This document shows, piece by piece, positions 43,156-51,851 of a stretch of DNA of 64,000 nt. The stretch is from NCBI GenBank assembly GCA_965232015.1, contig OZ246946.1, positions 2,976,001 through 3,040,000 of the forward strand, given 5' to 3'. The DNA comes from JAJEAO01 sp963667635 (GTDB taxonomy: Bacteria > Acidobacteriota > Vicinamibacteria > Marinacidobacterales > Marinacidobacteraceae). Position 1 is the stretch's first letter; the number at the start of each line of letters is the position of its first letter. The translations under genes were made by a program, and so were the position numbers. The notes beneath the pieces are model-generated. The model searched no databases. It was not told where the DNA came from and was given only the letters and a program-made list of their open reading frames with translations.

Positions 43156-43226
43156 GGTGGGTGTGCGGCGGTCCGGGGAGTCAGGGGGCGGCGCCGATCA
43201 GGAGCAGCTCCTCCCTCCGCGGCGCG

Positions 43227-43517
43227 TCACGCCGCCTCGAGAGGCGTGATGTCCGAGAGGTCTGCAGTCCTGCGGGCGCGGGCGAGGTCGAACCCCCGCT
43301 GCAGGTTCACCCAGAACTCCGCGTTGTTCCCGAAGAACCGCGAAAGCCTCATCGCGGTGTCGATCGAGAGCGCCGTTTCCCCCTTCACCAGCCGCTCGAT
43401 CCGCGTCCGCGGCACGTTCAGCCGGCGCGCCAGGGTGATCGCGCTCATGCCGAGCGGCTCCAGGTACAGCTCGCTGAGGACTTCGCCCGGGTGGGATGGA
43501 TTCTCGACGAGGCTCAT
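43227..43517 (-). CDS. higA: HigA-type antitoxin (XRE helix-turn-helix)
   Basis: This 96-residue antitoxin of the VapI/HigA group has N-terminal HPGEVLSELYLEPLGMSAIT, then a helix-turn-helix (ITLARRLNVPRTRIERLVKG) and the family-specific RLSRFFGNNAEFWVNLQ. It binds the toxin and its own operator. It is the second gene after the toxin, the reversed order that typifies higBA. Confidence 0.9.
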   Translation of the reverse strand: MSLVENPSHPGEVLSELYLEPLGMSAITLARRLNVPRTRIERLVKGETALSIDTAMRLSRFFGNNAEFWVNLQRGFDLARARRTADLSDITPLEAA

Positions 43518-43530
43518 TCTGCGACTCCCT

Positions 43531-43812
43531 TCAGTGATGGTCCACGATCTCGACCCGCGCCGGTCCGCGGTCGGTCCACGCGAAACAGATACGCCACTGG
43601 TCGTTGAGGCGAATCGAGTGCTGGCCGGCCCGATCTCCCCAGAGCGCCTCGAGCCGGTTGCCCGGCGGAAAACGGAGGTCGTCCAGCGCAGTCGCGGCGT
43701 CCAGCGCCGACAGACTGGCCCGCGTTCGGCGGATCAGGTCGCTCGGGAACCCCTTGCCATAACGATCCCGAACCGCCCGAGCCGCCAGCTTGCCCTTCGT
43801 GCTCACAATCAT
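43531..43812 (-). CDS. higB: HigB-type mRNA interferase toxin
   Basis: This 93-residue RelE-superfamily toxin of the HigB/PemK-unrelated RelE fold has FPSDLIRRTRASLSALDAA, then PPGNRLEALWGDRAGQHS and the C-terminal RLNDQWRICFAWTDRG that are typical of HigB. It cleaves mRNA at the ribosome. The antitoxin gene starts 13 bp downstream. Transcription would begin at the operator just upstream of the ATG at 43812. Confidence 0.9.
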   Translation of the reverse strand: MIVSTKGKLAARAVRDRYGKGFPSDLIRRTRASLSALDAATALDDLRFPPGNRLEALWGDRAGQHSIRLNDQWRICFAWTDRGPARVEIVDHH

Positions 43813-43821
43813 GGCCTGCGC

Positions 43822-43838
43822 GTATCACAGCATGATAC
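43822..43838. promoter_or_regulatory. Operator palindrome of higBA
   Basis: GTATCA-N5-TGATAC is a perfect 6-bp inverted repeat ending 10 bp upstream of the higB start. HigA-family repressors bind palindromes of this type, often GTAT...ATAC-like, to autoregulate. The gap between higB and the M24 gene stop is only 32 bp, so the site must also accommodate the higBA promoter. Confidence 0.65.
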
Positions 43839-43844
43839 CTCTGG

Positions 43845-45266
43845 TCAGCGGGCGGCGCCGATCAGGAGCAGCTCCTCCTGTCGCGGCGCGAAGTACACGA
43901 CGTCGCCCTCGGGAGTGAGTCGGGCGTTCTCCTCGATCCGGATGGGCAGCACCAGGCCGTCCCACTCCGGGATGGGCGTGCTCACATGGAGCTCCACCGA
44001 GTACCAGGCCTCCGCCGCCAGCGGATAGCGAACCCGGTCTCCGTAGGCGAACGGCCAATCCACCGCGATCCGGGCGCCGATGTCGTGGGTCGAGTTCCCC
44101 ACCGAGTGGCAGTAGATGCCCACTTCGGGCTGCCGGGGGTCGGTTTCCACCACGCCCCCGGTCTTCGGCTGGCCGGACTGGTAGCCGATGGCGCCGACAT
44201 CCTCCATCGTCGCCTCCCACACTTCGTGCGCGATGGCGCCCGGCTTCATGTTGGCCGTGAGCATGTCGGTCACTTCGAGCGCCTTCGCGAACGCGTCCCG
44301 GATGCTCTCCGGCGCCTCGGTCTCGCCCGGCCGCAGCACGTAGGCGGTCCGCTTGATGTCGGTCCGGTAGTCGAGGTAGCCGAGGCCGGCGTCCACCGAA
44401 AGCACGTCCCCGGGCATCACGACGTGATTGGGGGAGTTCGTCGGCAGGTTCTCGCCGTTGCGCGTGATCCGGACGCCGGGCAGGAACTCGTTGATGAGCC
44501 CCAGCTCCATCGTCCGCTGCCGCATCCACCAGTGGATGTCGTTCGCGGTCGTCTCGCCGACCGTCACGACCGCGTCGGAGAACGCCTCCTCCTCCCACGC
44601 CACCGTCCACGCGGCGAGATCGCTGAACACCGGAATCTCGTCGGCGACATGCATCGTCCGGAAGTCGCGGATCAGGAGTTCCGCCGAGACCATCCGGGAG
44701 GCGTACTCCTCGCCGAGCGTGTCTTCGAGGAAGTTGCGGAGCGTCCAGGTCAGGCCGTCCGCCATCGGCAGCGTCGGCGAGACGTTGATCCCGATCCGCT
44801 GCGGATCGCGCTCCTCGATCACCTTGCGGAGGTGGGGCCGGACGCCCGCTTCGGTGTAGCCGTAGTGGATGTGCTCGTCGTAGGTGTCGTAGATGGTCGT
44901 GTCCCGGAGCTCGTGCGAGCCGATGAAGATCTTCTCGGGCTCGTCCCCGCCGTGGTCGAAGAAGACGTAGGCGTTTCGCACGCCACCCCAGCCGCCGCCG
45001 ATCTCGGAGAGGATCGGATCCACGTCGTGTTCGCGGCTGAAGACGAGCCACAGATCAATGCCGTGGGCCCGCATCGCCGGGAGCAGCACCGAGTCGAGCC
45101 GCTTCCCGATCAGATCCCTCCGGATCTCGAAGCGCTCCCGGGCGTCCGGAATCTCGACGGCCTCGGTGGGACGGGCGGCGACTGCGCCCGAGCCGCCATC
45201 TCCCGCTCCGACGCAGCCGGCGGCCAGCAGCAGAACGGCTCCCCAGAGCCGGTTTCGTCGGGTCAT
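43845..45266 (-). CDS. M24 family metallopeptidase-like lipoprotein (Xaa-Pro peptidase-type)
   Basis: This 473-residue protein has a lipoprotein signal (lipobox LLAAGC), an N-terminal creatinase-like domain (MRAHGIDLWLVFSREHD) and a pita-bread C-terminal domain. Dimetal ligands are visible as Asp in LSVDAGLGY, Asp in YRTDIKRTAYV, His in CHSVGNSTHDIG, Glu in YSVELHVST and Glu in PIRIEENARL. It probably removes N-terminal residues adjacent to Pro from peptides in the periplasm. It starts 4 bp after the TPR gene stop, so the two form an operon. Broken pieces of both genes recur at 58972-59290. Confidence 0.85.
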   Translation of the reverse strand: MTRRNRLWGAVLLLAAGCVGAGDGGSGAVAARPTEAVEIPDARERFEIRRDLIGKRLDSVLLPAMRAHGIDLWLVFSREHDVDPILSEIGGGWGGVRNAYVFFDHGGDEPEKIFIGSHELRDTTIYDTYDEHIHYGYTEAGVRPHLRKVIEERDPQRIGINVSPTLPMADGLTWTLRNFLEDTLGEEYASRMVSAELLIRDFRTMHVADEIPVFSDLAAWTVAWEEEAFSDAVVTVGETTANDIHWWMRQRTMELGLINEFLPGVRITRNGENLPTNSPNHVVMPGDVLSVDAGLGYLDYRTDIKRTAYVLRPGETEAPESIRDAFAKALEVTDMLTANMKPGAIAHEVWEATMEDVGAIGYQSGQPKTGGVVETDPRQPEVGIYCHSVGNSTHDIGARIAVDWPFAYGDRVRYPLAAEAWYSVELHVSTPIPEWDGLVLPIRIEENARLTPEGDVVYFAPRQEELLLIGAAR

Positions 45267-45270
45267 CGCG

Positions 45271-47232
45271 TCACCTCCAGCCGAGTCGCGCCAGCAGCTC
45301 CCGCGCCGCCGCGTGATCGGGCTCGATCTCGAGCAATCGTCTCAGGGTCGCCGCCGCCTCGTCGCGCCTCCCCTGCCGGGCGAGGACCGCCGCCCGGTTG
45401 AACCGGGCGGGCGCGAACCGCGGCTCGGCCGCGATGGCGGCGTCGTAGTGGCGGACCGCACCGTCCGCATCGTCCCCCCGCGCCAGCAGGTTGCCGATCC
45501 GGAAGTGGGCGAGGGCGAAGTCGGGCTTGCGGGCGACGGCGCGCCGGAAGTGCTCCAGCGCCTCGCCGGACTCCCCGCGACCCTCGAGCGCTTCGCCGAG
45601 ACCGAAGTGCGCCTCGGCGAACTCCGGCCATCCATCGAGCGCGCGGCGAAAGTGCGCTGCCGCCTCGGCCGGGCGGCTCTGGGTGAGCCGGACGGTCCCG
45701 AGGTTGTGGTGCGCCTGCGGCAGCCCGGGGGCGGCCTCGACGGCCCGTCGGAACAGCGCCTCGGCCCGATCGGTCTCGCCGTTCAGGAACCGGAGCCGAC
45801 CCAGATCGCTGAGCGCCACCGCGAAGTCGGGGCGAATCCGGACCGCCGCCTCGAGGCGTCGGATCGCCTCCTCGCGCTCGCCGAGCTCGACGAGCATCCC
45901 GGCGAGGCTGTAGAGGGCTCTCTCGTCCGCCGGGTCCTGCCGCAGCCGGAAGCGATAGCCGGCGAGCCGGGCGGCGGTCTCCTTCCGGGCGAAGTCGCGC
46001 TGGAGGACGGGCAGGTCCGCTTCGCGCCGGGGAACCGCCTGGATCCAGAGGTCGCCCATCTCGTCGGAGGATTCGGGGCCGTAGAGGACGCGGCGGGGCG
46101 GATCCTGCGGGTTGCGGCGGTTGTCCGCCGAGTTGTCGTAGCGGTACTCCATCGCCAGCCGGGCGCCCGCCGGCAGGAGCACCGGTCGCGCGAAGCGGTA
46201 CTCCGCCTGCCAGTTGAAGTCCCATTCCGGGATCCGAAGCAGCGAACGTCGGCTTCCGTCGGGCAGCTCGGCCCACGCCCGCATCTCGCGGGCGAGGTAG
46301 TGGGCGTGCGGATAGAGCCCGATCAGCTCCACCTCGACCGGCAGCCGGTAGGCGTCCCGGATCCGGTAGTCGTCCTCCCCGGCCGGGATGTCCATCGCCT
46401 TCGTCCCGAGCCGCAGCCGGGTCGCGGTGCGCGAGGGCGCGTCCTCGGTGAAGTGGAACCCGATCCGGACCTGGACCGGCGGCGCGGCCGGGCGGGGGAG
46501 CAGGTGCAGCTGCAGGACGAGGTCGCTCCCGCGAGGGAGCCGCCACGCCATACCGGCGGGGACCTCGAGAGCGGTCTTCCCGGGGGTCCATCCGAGGAAG
46601 TGCCCGTCGGGGCTCTCCGCGAGGCCCGACTGCATGCCCGCCCAGCCGGGCCCGGGGTCGAGGGAATCGAAGACGCGCGCCGAACGGGCCCGGTCCACCA
46701 GGACGACAGCGTGATGGACGACCTCGCGGTTCCCGGGGAGGAACTCCATCGCCCTCACGAACCGGTCCGCCGCGAGGGGGACCGGAACGACGAAGCTCCG
46801 GAAGATGTCGCGCCCCGATTCGGGAACCGCGTAGGCCTCCGGCATGGTCACGACCAGGTCCGGCTGGCCCAGTCGCCGAATCGGCGGGGGTGGCGGCGGC
46901 GCAGCGGGCGCGCCTTCGGGGGCGCCGGTCTCGGCCCAGCGCCGCAGCGTCCCGATTTGGTCAGCGGAAAGGCGACGCTCTCCGACGAACGTCCCGGGGC
47001 CGTCGTCCGGAAGCCACGGCGGCATCCGCCGGGCGGCCGTCACCGACGCGATGTCGGCGGACCGCGCTCGGGCCGCGTCCCAGGTGTCGAGTCGGAACGG
47101 CCCGATCCCGCCCCGCTGGTGGCAGGGGACGCAGTGGCGGAAGAGGATGGGAGCGACGTCGCGGGTGAATGTCGCCGGGCCCTCCGCGGAAGCCACGGCC
47201 GTGACAAGCGACAGCACGACGAGCGGAACCAC
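45271..47232 (-). CDS. Secreted cytochrome c / PHM-like monooxygenase-fold / TPR protein
   Basis: This 653-residue exported protein has three parts. After a signal peptide (residues 1-16), an N-terminal c-type heme site CVPCH (Cys34, Cys37, His38) matches planctomycete-type cytochrome domains. The central region has His motifs REVVHHAVVLV and YPHAHYLAREM like the copper-binding strands of peptidylglycine alpha-hydroxylating monooxygenase folds. The C-terminal third has six TPR units (for example LEAAVRIRPDFAVALSDLG). Such fusions are found in Acidobacteria and Planctomycetes; the reaction is not established. An IS481-type element lies immediately upstream. It is coupled to the M24 gene. Confidence 0.8.
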   Translation of the reverse strand: MVPLVVLSLVTAVASAEGPATFTRDVAPILFRHCVPCHQRGGIGPFRLDTWDAARARSADIASVTAARRMPPWLPDDGPGTFVGERRLSADQIGTLRRWAETGAPEGAPAAPPPPPPIRRLGQPDLVVTMPEAYAVPESGRDIFRSFVVPVPLAADRFVRAMEFLPGNREVVHHAVVLVDRARSARVFDSLDPGPGWAGMQSGLAESPDGHFLGWTPGKTALEVPAGMAWRLPRGSDLVLQLHLLPRPAAPPVQVRIGFHFTEDAPSRTATRLRLGTKAMDIPAGEDDYRIRDAYRLPVEVELIGLYPHAHYLAREMRAWAELPDGSRRSLLRIPEWDFNWQAEYRFARPVLLPAGARLAMEYRYDNSADNRRNPQDPPRRVLYGPESSDEMGDLWIQAVPRREADLPVLQRDFARKETAARLAGYRFRLRQDPADERALYSLAGMLVELGEREEAIRRLEAAVRIRPDFAVALSDLGRLRFLNGETDRAEALFRRAVEAAPGLPQAHHNLGTVRLTQSRPAEAAAHFRRALDGWPEFAEAHFGLGEALEGRGESGEALEHFRRAVARKPDFALAHFRIGNLLARGDDADGAVRHYDAAIAAEPRFAPARFNRAAVLARQGRRDEAAATLRRLLEIEPDHAAARELLARLGWR

Positions 47233-48458
47233 GACCCGGGAGAACCGGGAACGACCCTACTCCCGCGCCGCCGGCGGTCGCAAGCATGTGTACGGGCCCA
47301 CCCCTGTTGACAGAGGGGGATGCCGGGTGGGGGTGGGGGCTTGCCGAGCCGAGAGCGCCGGGGTGAAGTGCGTCGGGAGCCGGCAACAAGGGCGGAGGCG
47401 GGAGTGTCGGGTGGTGGCGGTGGCGGCGGCCGATAGAGGGGCCGGTCCTCGCGGGGCTCGGCCTCTCTGGCGAGGACGGCCAACGGGACCTCGCCGTCGA
47501 GCGCCTGATGGGGCCGTTCGGTGTTGTACCAGAGCAGCCAGTCGGCGAGACGGCGGTTGAACTCGGCGAGGCCATCCTCGCCAGCCCAGAGGAGGTCCTC
47601 GTGGAAGTCCACGAAGTCCTCTTGGAGGGTGCGGTTGAAGCGCTCGACGTGGGCGTTCATCTGTGGGGTCTTCGGGTAGGTGAACATGCGTCCGAGGCCG
47701 AGCTTCTCGACGCGCTTGCGGAACAGCCCCTCGAACTCGGAGCCGTTGTCGGAGAGGATCCGCTCGACCTGGGCGGGGAAGATGTCGAGGACGACATCGA
47801 GGAAGGCGCTGGACCAGCCGGTTCCGAGGCCGGGGGAAGCGACGGCCATGGCGAAGCGGGAGCGCACGTCGATGGCGGCGAAGAGATAGCGCCGGATCCC
47901 GGTATCGATGCGGTGGACGGTGTCGACGGCGATCAGCTCGCCGGGGCGCTTGGGACGGTAGCCCTTGGGTTTACGCGGCTTCGGAGGTCGGGGGCGCTTC
48001 TTGCGGCCGCGGTTGTCGAGGCGGGGCGGGATCATCCGCATTCCTCCGGCGCGGGCGATGAGGCGGCCGATGGTGACGACCGCGGGGCAGACGAGGCCGC
48101 GTTCCTGGCAGAAGCGGGTGAGGAGGGGGTGGATCTTCCGCTTCCCGAGGTTGGGGTGGTCAGTCCGGAGCCGTCGGATCTCCTCGACGATCTCGGGGGG
48201 CCAGCGACTGGGAGGTCGGCGCCGGGGCTTGCGCGGCTGGATCTCGAGGGCGTCGGGTCCTCCGTCCCTCAACAAGGCCTTCCAGCGGTAGATGGTGCGC
48301 CCGGTGACTCCGGCGTGATCGGCGGCGGCGGCGATCCCGTGCCGGTCGGCGAACTGGATCGCCTTGAGGCGTTGCTTCGCCACATCGGACATGCCCTTGC
48401 ACCTCGCGGCCCAGGTGGCGACACGGGGCCAGCGGCCGGGCAATGAGAGGAGCCTCAT
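47040..48458 (-). CDS. IS481-family transposase, reading through the element end
   Basis: This transposase has an N-terminal helix-turn-helix (RLKAIQFADRHGIAAAADHAG) and an rve-type DDE core: Asp in LIAVDTVHRID, Asp in RILSDNGSEFEG and Glu in AHVERFNRTLQEDF. Start candidates are ATG at 48458 and ATG at 48392. No stop codon occurs before the proposed element end near 47289, so the frame continues, out of frame, over the first 190 bp of the TPR gene and ends at 47040. The natural C-terminus was probably lost by a frameshift in the proline-rich tail (PPPPPPPD). Confidence 0.75.
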   Translation of the reverse strand: MRLLSLPGRWPRVATWAARCKGMSDVAKQRLKAIQFADRHGIAAAADHAGVTGRTIYRWKALLRDGGPDALEIQPRKPRRRPPSRWPPEIVEEIRRLRTDHPNLGKRKIHPLLTRFCQERGLVCPAVVTIGRLIARAGGMRMIPPRLDNRGRKKRPRPPKPRKPKGYRPKRPGELIAVDTVHRIDTGIRRYLFAAIDVRSRFAMAVASPGLGTGWSSAFLDVVLDIFPAQVERILSDNGSEFEGLFRKRVEKLGLGRMFTYPKTPQMNAHVERFNRTLQEDFVDFHEDLLWAGEDGLAEFNRRLADWLLWYNTERPHQALDGEVPLAVLAREAEPREDRPLYRPPPPPPPDTPASALVAGSRRTSPRRSRLGKPPPPPGIPLCQQGWARTHACDRRRRGSRVVPGSPGSWFRSSCCRLSRPWLPRRARRHSPATSLPSSSATASPATSGAGSGRSDSTPGTRPERGPPTSRR

Positions 48459-48490
48459 CGGGCCTGCTCCGGGTCAGGGGGCCCTTGACA
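47289..48490 (-). mobile_element. IS481-type insertion sequence, about 1.2 kb
   Basis: The element contains one DDE transposase on the minus strand. The proposed ends are imperfect inverted repeats. One end reads TGTACGGGCCCACCCCTG (47289 on); the other, read on the minus strand from 48490, is TGTCAAGGGCCCCCTG. No target duplication was identified, so the ends are approximate. It sits 57 bp upstream of the cytochrome/TPR gene start and may have cut it from its own promoter. Confidence 0.55.
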
Positions 48491-48885
48491 TCCTACTCGG
48501 AGCCCGTGCAGCATGTCCCTCGCGAGCGGCGGCCGCCGGGCCGAGCACGATGCGTCGAGGATGACTCCGCGAGCGCTTAGCACGATTCGACATGTCTGGA
48601 CCGTGAACAGTTGGTGAATGTTTCGCGACAGCCGCGACTGTCCCGGCCCGATTGGCGGCGATTCAACGACTTGGGCGCGGCCTCGCGTTTGATCGACGGC
48701 GGCTCCGGGTGTCTGATGGGCGATGAACTAGTGACTTCGTGATCTTCCCATGCCATGGCTTGTCCAGACTGCTCCGCCATGGCTCGCGTACCGGAAACAC
48801 AGCCCCGTTCCGGCGCCGCATCCCCGTGACGCGGCCGGCTGCGGTTCCGCATCAAGACCACTGCATCCACCAAGGAGGGAGACCC
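48491..48885. other. Non-coding region upstream of the TonB receptor
   Basis: These 395 bp lie between the IS end and the receptor start and have no coding signal. A near-ideal ribosome binding site (AAGGAGGGA) precedes the ATG at 48886. The receptor promoter must lie here, but no box is clear. Confidence 0.5.
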
Positions 48886-51771
48886 ATGCTGAGAGGACAT
48901 TCGGCGATCGGGAGGTCGCCTTCCGCACCGGTGCTGGCCGCAGCTCTCCTGCTGACGGCCGGCCTCGCCGGCTCGCAGGAACTGACCGGCACCATCTACG
49001 GCGACGTCACCGACGATCAGGGGCTCGCCATCCCCGGCGCGACCGTGACGCTCACGAGCCCGCGACACATCACGACCGAAGTCCGGGTTACCGGGGAACG
49101 CGGGGACTACCGCGTTCCTCTGCTCTCGCCCGGCGCCTATACGGTGACGGTCGAGCTCGCCGGCTTCCAGACCGTCACCTTCGAGGGCGTGGTCGTGAGC
49201 GCCGGGACCGACATCGGCCTCGACGCCACCCTCTCTCCCGCCGGAGTCGAGGAGATGGTCACGGTGATCGGGGAAGCGCCGCTCGTGGACGTGAAGAGCA
49301 ACCAGGCCATGCGCACCATGGATGTGGACCTGATCGAGAACATTCCTCTGGGCCGCAACTACTCCGACCTGCTCGTCTCGATGCCGGGGGTTCTCGACAG
49401 CGAGTACTCGTTCACACCGGCCCAGACGGTCCACGGCAGCTCTCCCCGCGACAACCTGTTCAACATCGACGGGGCGGGCATGAACGACACGACCGTCGGC
49501 TATATCTCCACCGAGATCCCGATCGACATGATCGAGGAGGTCCAGGTCACCACCGGCGGGATCTCCGCCGAGTTCGGGCTCTCCATGGGCGGCGTCTTCA
49601 ACTTCGTCACCAAGTCCGGCGGCAACGATTTCTCCGGGACGGTCAACGGCTACTACCAGGGCGAAGAACTGGAGTGGAGCAACCTGACTTCCGAACTCGA
49701 GGAACAGCTCCCCGCGGCCACCAGCACGGTGAAGAACCAGGAGTACGGGGCCACGCTCGGCGGGCCGATCATCCGGGACCGCGCCTGGTTCTTCGGCAAC
49801 CTCCGCCGCCTCGAAGTCGAGCAGCAGGAGCCCTTCCTGCCCACCCAGCCCTTCGAGACGAACCAGACCCACTCCTTCTTCAAGCTCACCACCCAGCTCA
49901 CGGGGAGCACCCGGTTCAGCGGCTCCTTCACGACCCGGGACCAGGACAAGTGGCCGGGGAACGTGACCAGCTTCTCGAACGCCGACCACCCCGAGACGTG
50001 GAACATCTTCTTCCGGAACCAGCGGATCGTGAATCTGCAGGCCACCCAGCTCATCGGACAGGACACGATCATCGAGGGCCGGTTCAACGGGGTGTGGAAG
50101 ACCTTCAACCAGGACTACCCCAACAACAGCGATTTCCGGGTCGGCTACGTGGACATCGGCACCGGCGAATCCTTCGGCGGGCTGACCGGAGGCGTGGGCA
50201 ACACGCTGGCGCGCGACATCCGGCAGGCTCATCTGACCCTCTCCCACTTCCGGACCGGGCTCGGCGGCTCGCATGAGTTCAAGACCGGGATCTACTGGGA
50301 GCACTCCCCGTTCAAGCGCGAGTTCTTCTTCCCGAACGGGGAGGACGTGCAGCAGCGGCTCCTGAACGGCGAGGCCTACCGGGTCCGCCTCCTGAACTAC
50401 CCGATCAACCTGCAGCAGACCAACATCGGCCGCGTGGCTTTCTTCGCGCAGGACCAGTGGACGATCGGTGATGCGCTCACCGTCAACATGGGTCTGCGTT
50501 GGGAAGCCACCGAAGGCTGGTACCCGCGGCAGAGTTCGGGCGGAGGGCGCTGGTTCCCCGAGGTGTTTCTCGACGAGACTCGCGAGCTCATCACCTTCAA
50601 CTCCCTCTCGCCGCGCGTCGGCTTCGTGTGGGCGCTGGGAGCGGAGGGCCGGACGTCCATCAAGGCGAGCTACGGCAAGTACTACAAGCCGCTCCTGAAC
50701 CAGGACACGCTGATCATCCTGCCGCGATCCGGCGGACACCACGAGTACGAGTGGGTCGACCACAACGGCGACCTCGTGTTCCAGGACGGAGAGCAGGGCG
50801 AGCTGGTCTCCAACGCAATCCAGCCCAACACCAGCAGCGCCGATCCGAACCTGAGAAACGCCTACGTGAACGCGTTCCACTTCGGAATCGAGCATCAGCT
50901 CCAGAGCAATCTGGTGGTCTCGGTCTCCGGGATCTTCAAGCGCGAGCAGGACCTCATGGAGACGGTGGACGTCGGCCGGGTCGGGCCCGACGGCACCCCC
51001 TTCGGCGCGTACAACCCGATCTCGGTGACGAATCCCATTGACGGTTCTCCGATGACGATCTACGCCCTCAGGCCCGAATTCCAGGGTTCCGGTCGAGTGC
51101 GCTTCCTGACCAACCCCGGACAGGACGGACCCCTGTTCCGCGACTACAACGGGGTGGAGTTCGTGGTGCGGCGGCGCTGGGACGACGGCTGGCAGTTGAT
51201 GGCGGCGCTGAACGTCTCGGAGGCCTACGGCAACATCGGCAACAGCTACGGCTCGACCTGGGGCGGCCACGCGATCTACGACAACCCGAACACCCTCATC
51301 AACGCCGAAGGGCCGCTGGACCTCGACGCCACCTACCAGTTCAAGCTCCAGGGCACCTACACGATGCCGTGGGATGTCGTGGTGAGCGCCTACTACCAGG
51401 GCGTCACCGGGTTCCCGCTGAAACCGCCCGAGAACTTCGCGCCCGACCCCGCGCTCGGCGCCTACACCGTGCGCTTTTTCCGGGACGACGTGCCGGGGAT
51501 GGAGGTCGAGAGCTTCGTGGATGTGGCCGGCGTGCCGCGCGGCACCTACCGCCACGACTTCCGCAACAAGGTGGACCTCCGGATCGAGAAGCAGTTCCCG
51601 TTCGGGGACGACATGCGGATCGGGGTCATCGCGGATGTCTTCAACCTGACGAACATCAACCGGACCACCGCCATCCAGTCGCTTCGCTGGGATCTCTCGG
51701 AACGATTCCTGGTTCCGGCCCGGATCGAGCCGCCCCGCATCCTGCGGATCGGCGTCCGGTTCCAGTTCTGA
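48886..51771 (+). CDS. TonB-dependent outer-membrane receptor, Oar type
   Basis: The 961-residue protein has a signal peptide (VLAAALLLTAGLAGS), an N-terminal carboxypeptidase-regulatory beta-sandwich (residues 33-115, GTIYGDVTDDQGLAIPGATV), a plug domain (IPLGRNYSDLLVSMPGV through GGVFNFVTKSGGND), and a long 22-strand barrel ending in IGVRFQF with terminal Phe. Receptors of this class import large substrates, often peptides or glycans. The three exported GGT-like enzymes and DUF885 follow on the same strand and suggest peptide or gamma-glutamyl substrates. Confidence 0.9.
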   Translation: MLRGHSAIGRSPSAPVLAAALLLTAGLAGSQELTGTIYGDVTDDQGLAIPGATVTLTSPRHITTEVRVTGERGDYRVPLLSPGAYTVTVELAGFQTVTFEGVVVSAGTDIGLDATLSPAGVEEMVTVIGEAPLVDVKSNQAMRTMDVDLIENIPLGRNYSDLLVSMPGVLDSEYSFTPAQTVHGSSPRDNLFNIDGAGMNDTTVGYISTEIPIDMIEEVQVTTGGISAEFGLSMGGVFNFVTKSGGNDFSGTVNGYYQGEELEWSNLTSELEEQLPAATSTVKNQEYGATLGGPIIRDRAWFFGNLRRLEVEQQEPFLPTQPFETNQTHSFFKLTTQLTGSTRFSGSFTTRDQDKWPGNVTSFSNADHPETWNIFFRNQRIVNLQATQLIGQDTIIEGRFNGVWKTFNQDYPNNSDFRVGYVDIGTGESFGGLTGGVGNTLARDIRQAHLTLSHFRTGLGGSHEFKTGIYWEHSPFKREFFFPNGEDVQQRLLNGEAYRVRLLNYPINLQQTNIGRVAFFAQDQWTIGDALTVNMGLRWEATEGWYPRQSSGGGRWFPEVFLDETRELITFNSLSPRVGFVWALGAEGRTSIKASYGKYYKPLLNQDTLIILPRSGGHHEYEWVDHNGDLVFQDGEQGELVSNAIQPNTSSADPNLRNAYVNAFHFGIEHQLQSNLVVSVSGIFKREQDLMETVDVGRVGPDGTPFGAYNPISVTNPIDGSPMTIYALRPEFQGSGRVRFLTNPGQDGPLFRDYNGVEFVVRRRWDDGWQLMAALNVSEAYGNIGNSYGSTWGGHAIYDNPNTLINAEGPLDLDATYQFKLQGTYTMPWDVVVSAYYQGVTGFPLKPPENFAPDPALGAYTVRFFRDDVPGMEVESFVDVAGVPRGTYRHDFRNKVDLRIEKQFPFGDDMRIGVIADVFNLTNINRTTAIQSLRWDLSERFLVPARIEPPRILRIGVRFQF

Positions 51772-51851
51772 TCGGAACACCGCGGGTCGGCGTCGGGGCG
51801 CCACTCGTCCGAGTGGCGCCGCCGGCGTGGCATCCTCACGGGAGGATGCAG

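Noticed and set aside
48577..51804. A 1075-codon minus-strand frame across the TonB receptor
   Set aside because: It mirrors the receptor in the complementary frame of GC-rich DNA; the plus strand has the signal peptide, plug and barrel signatures.
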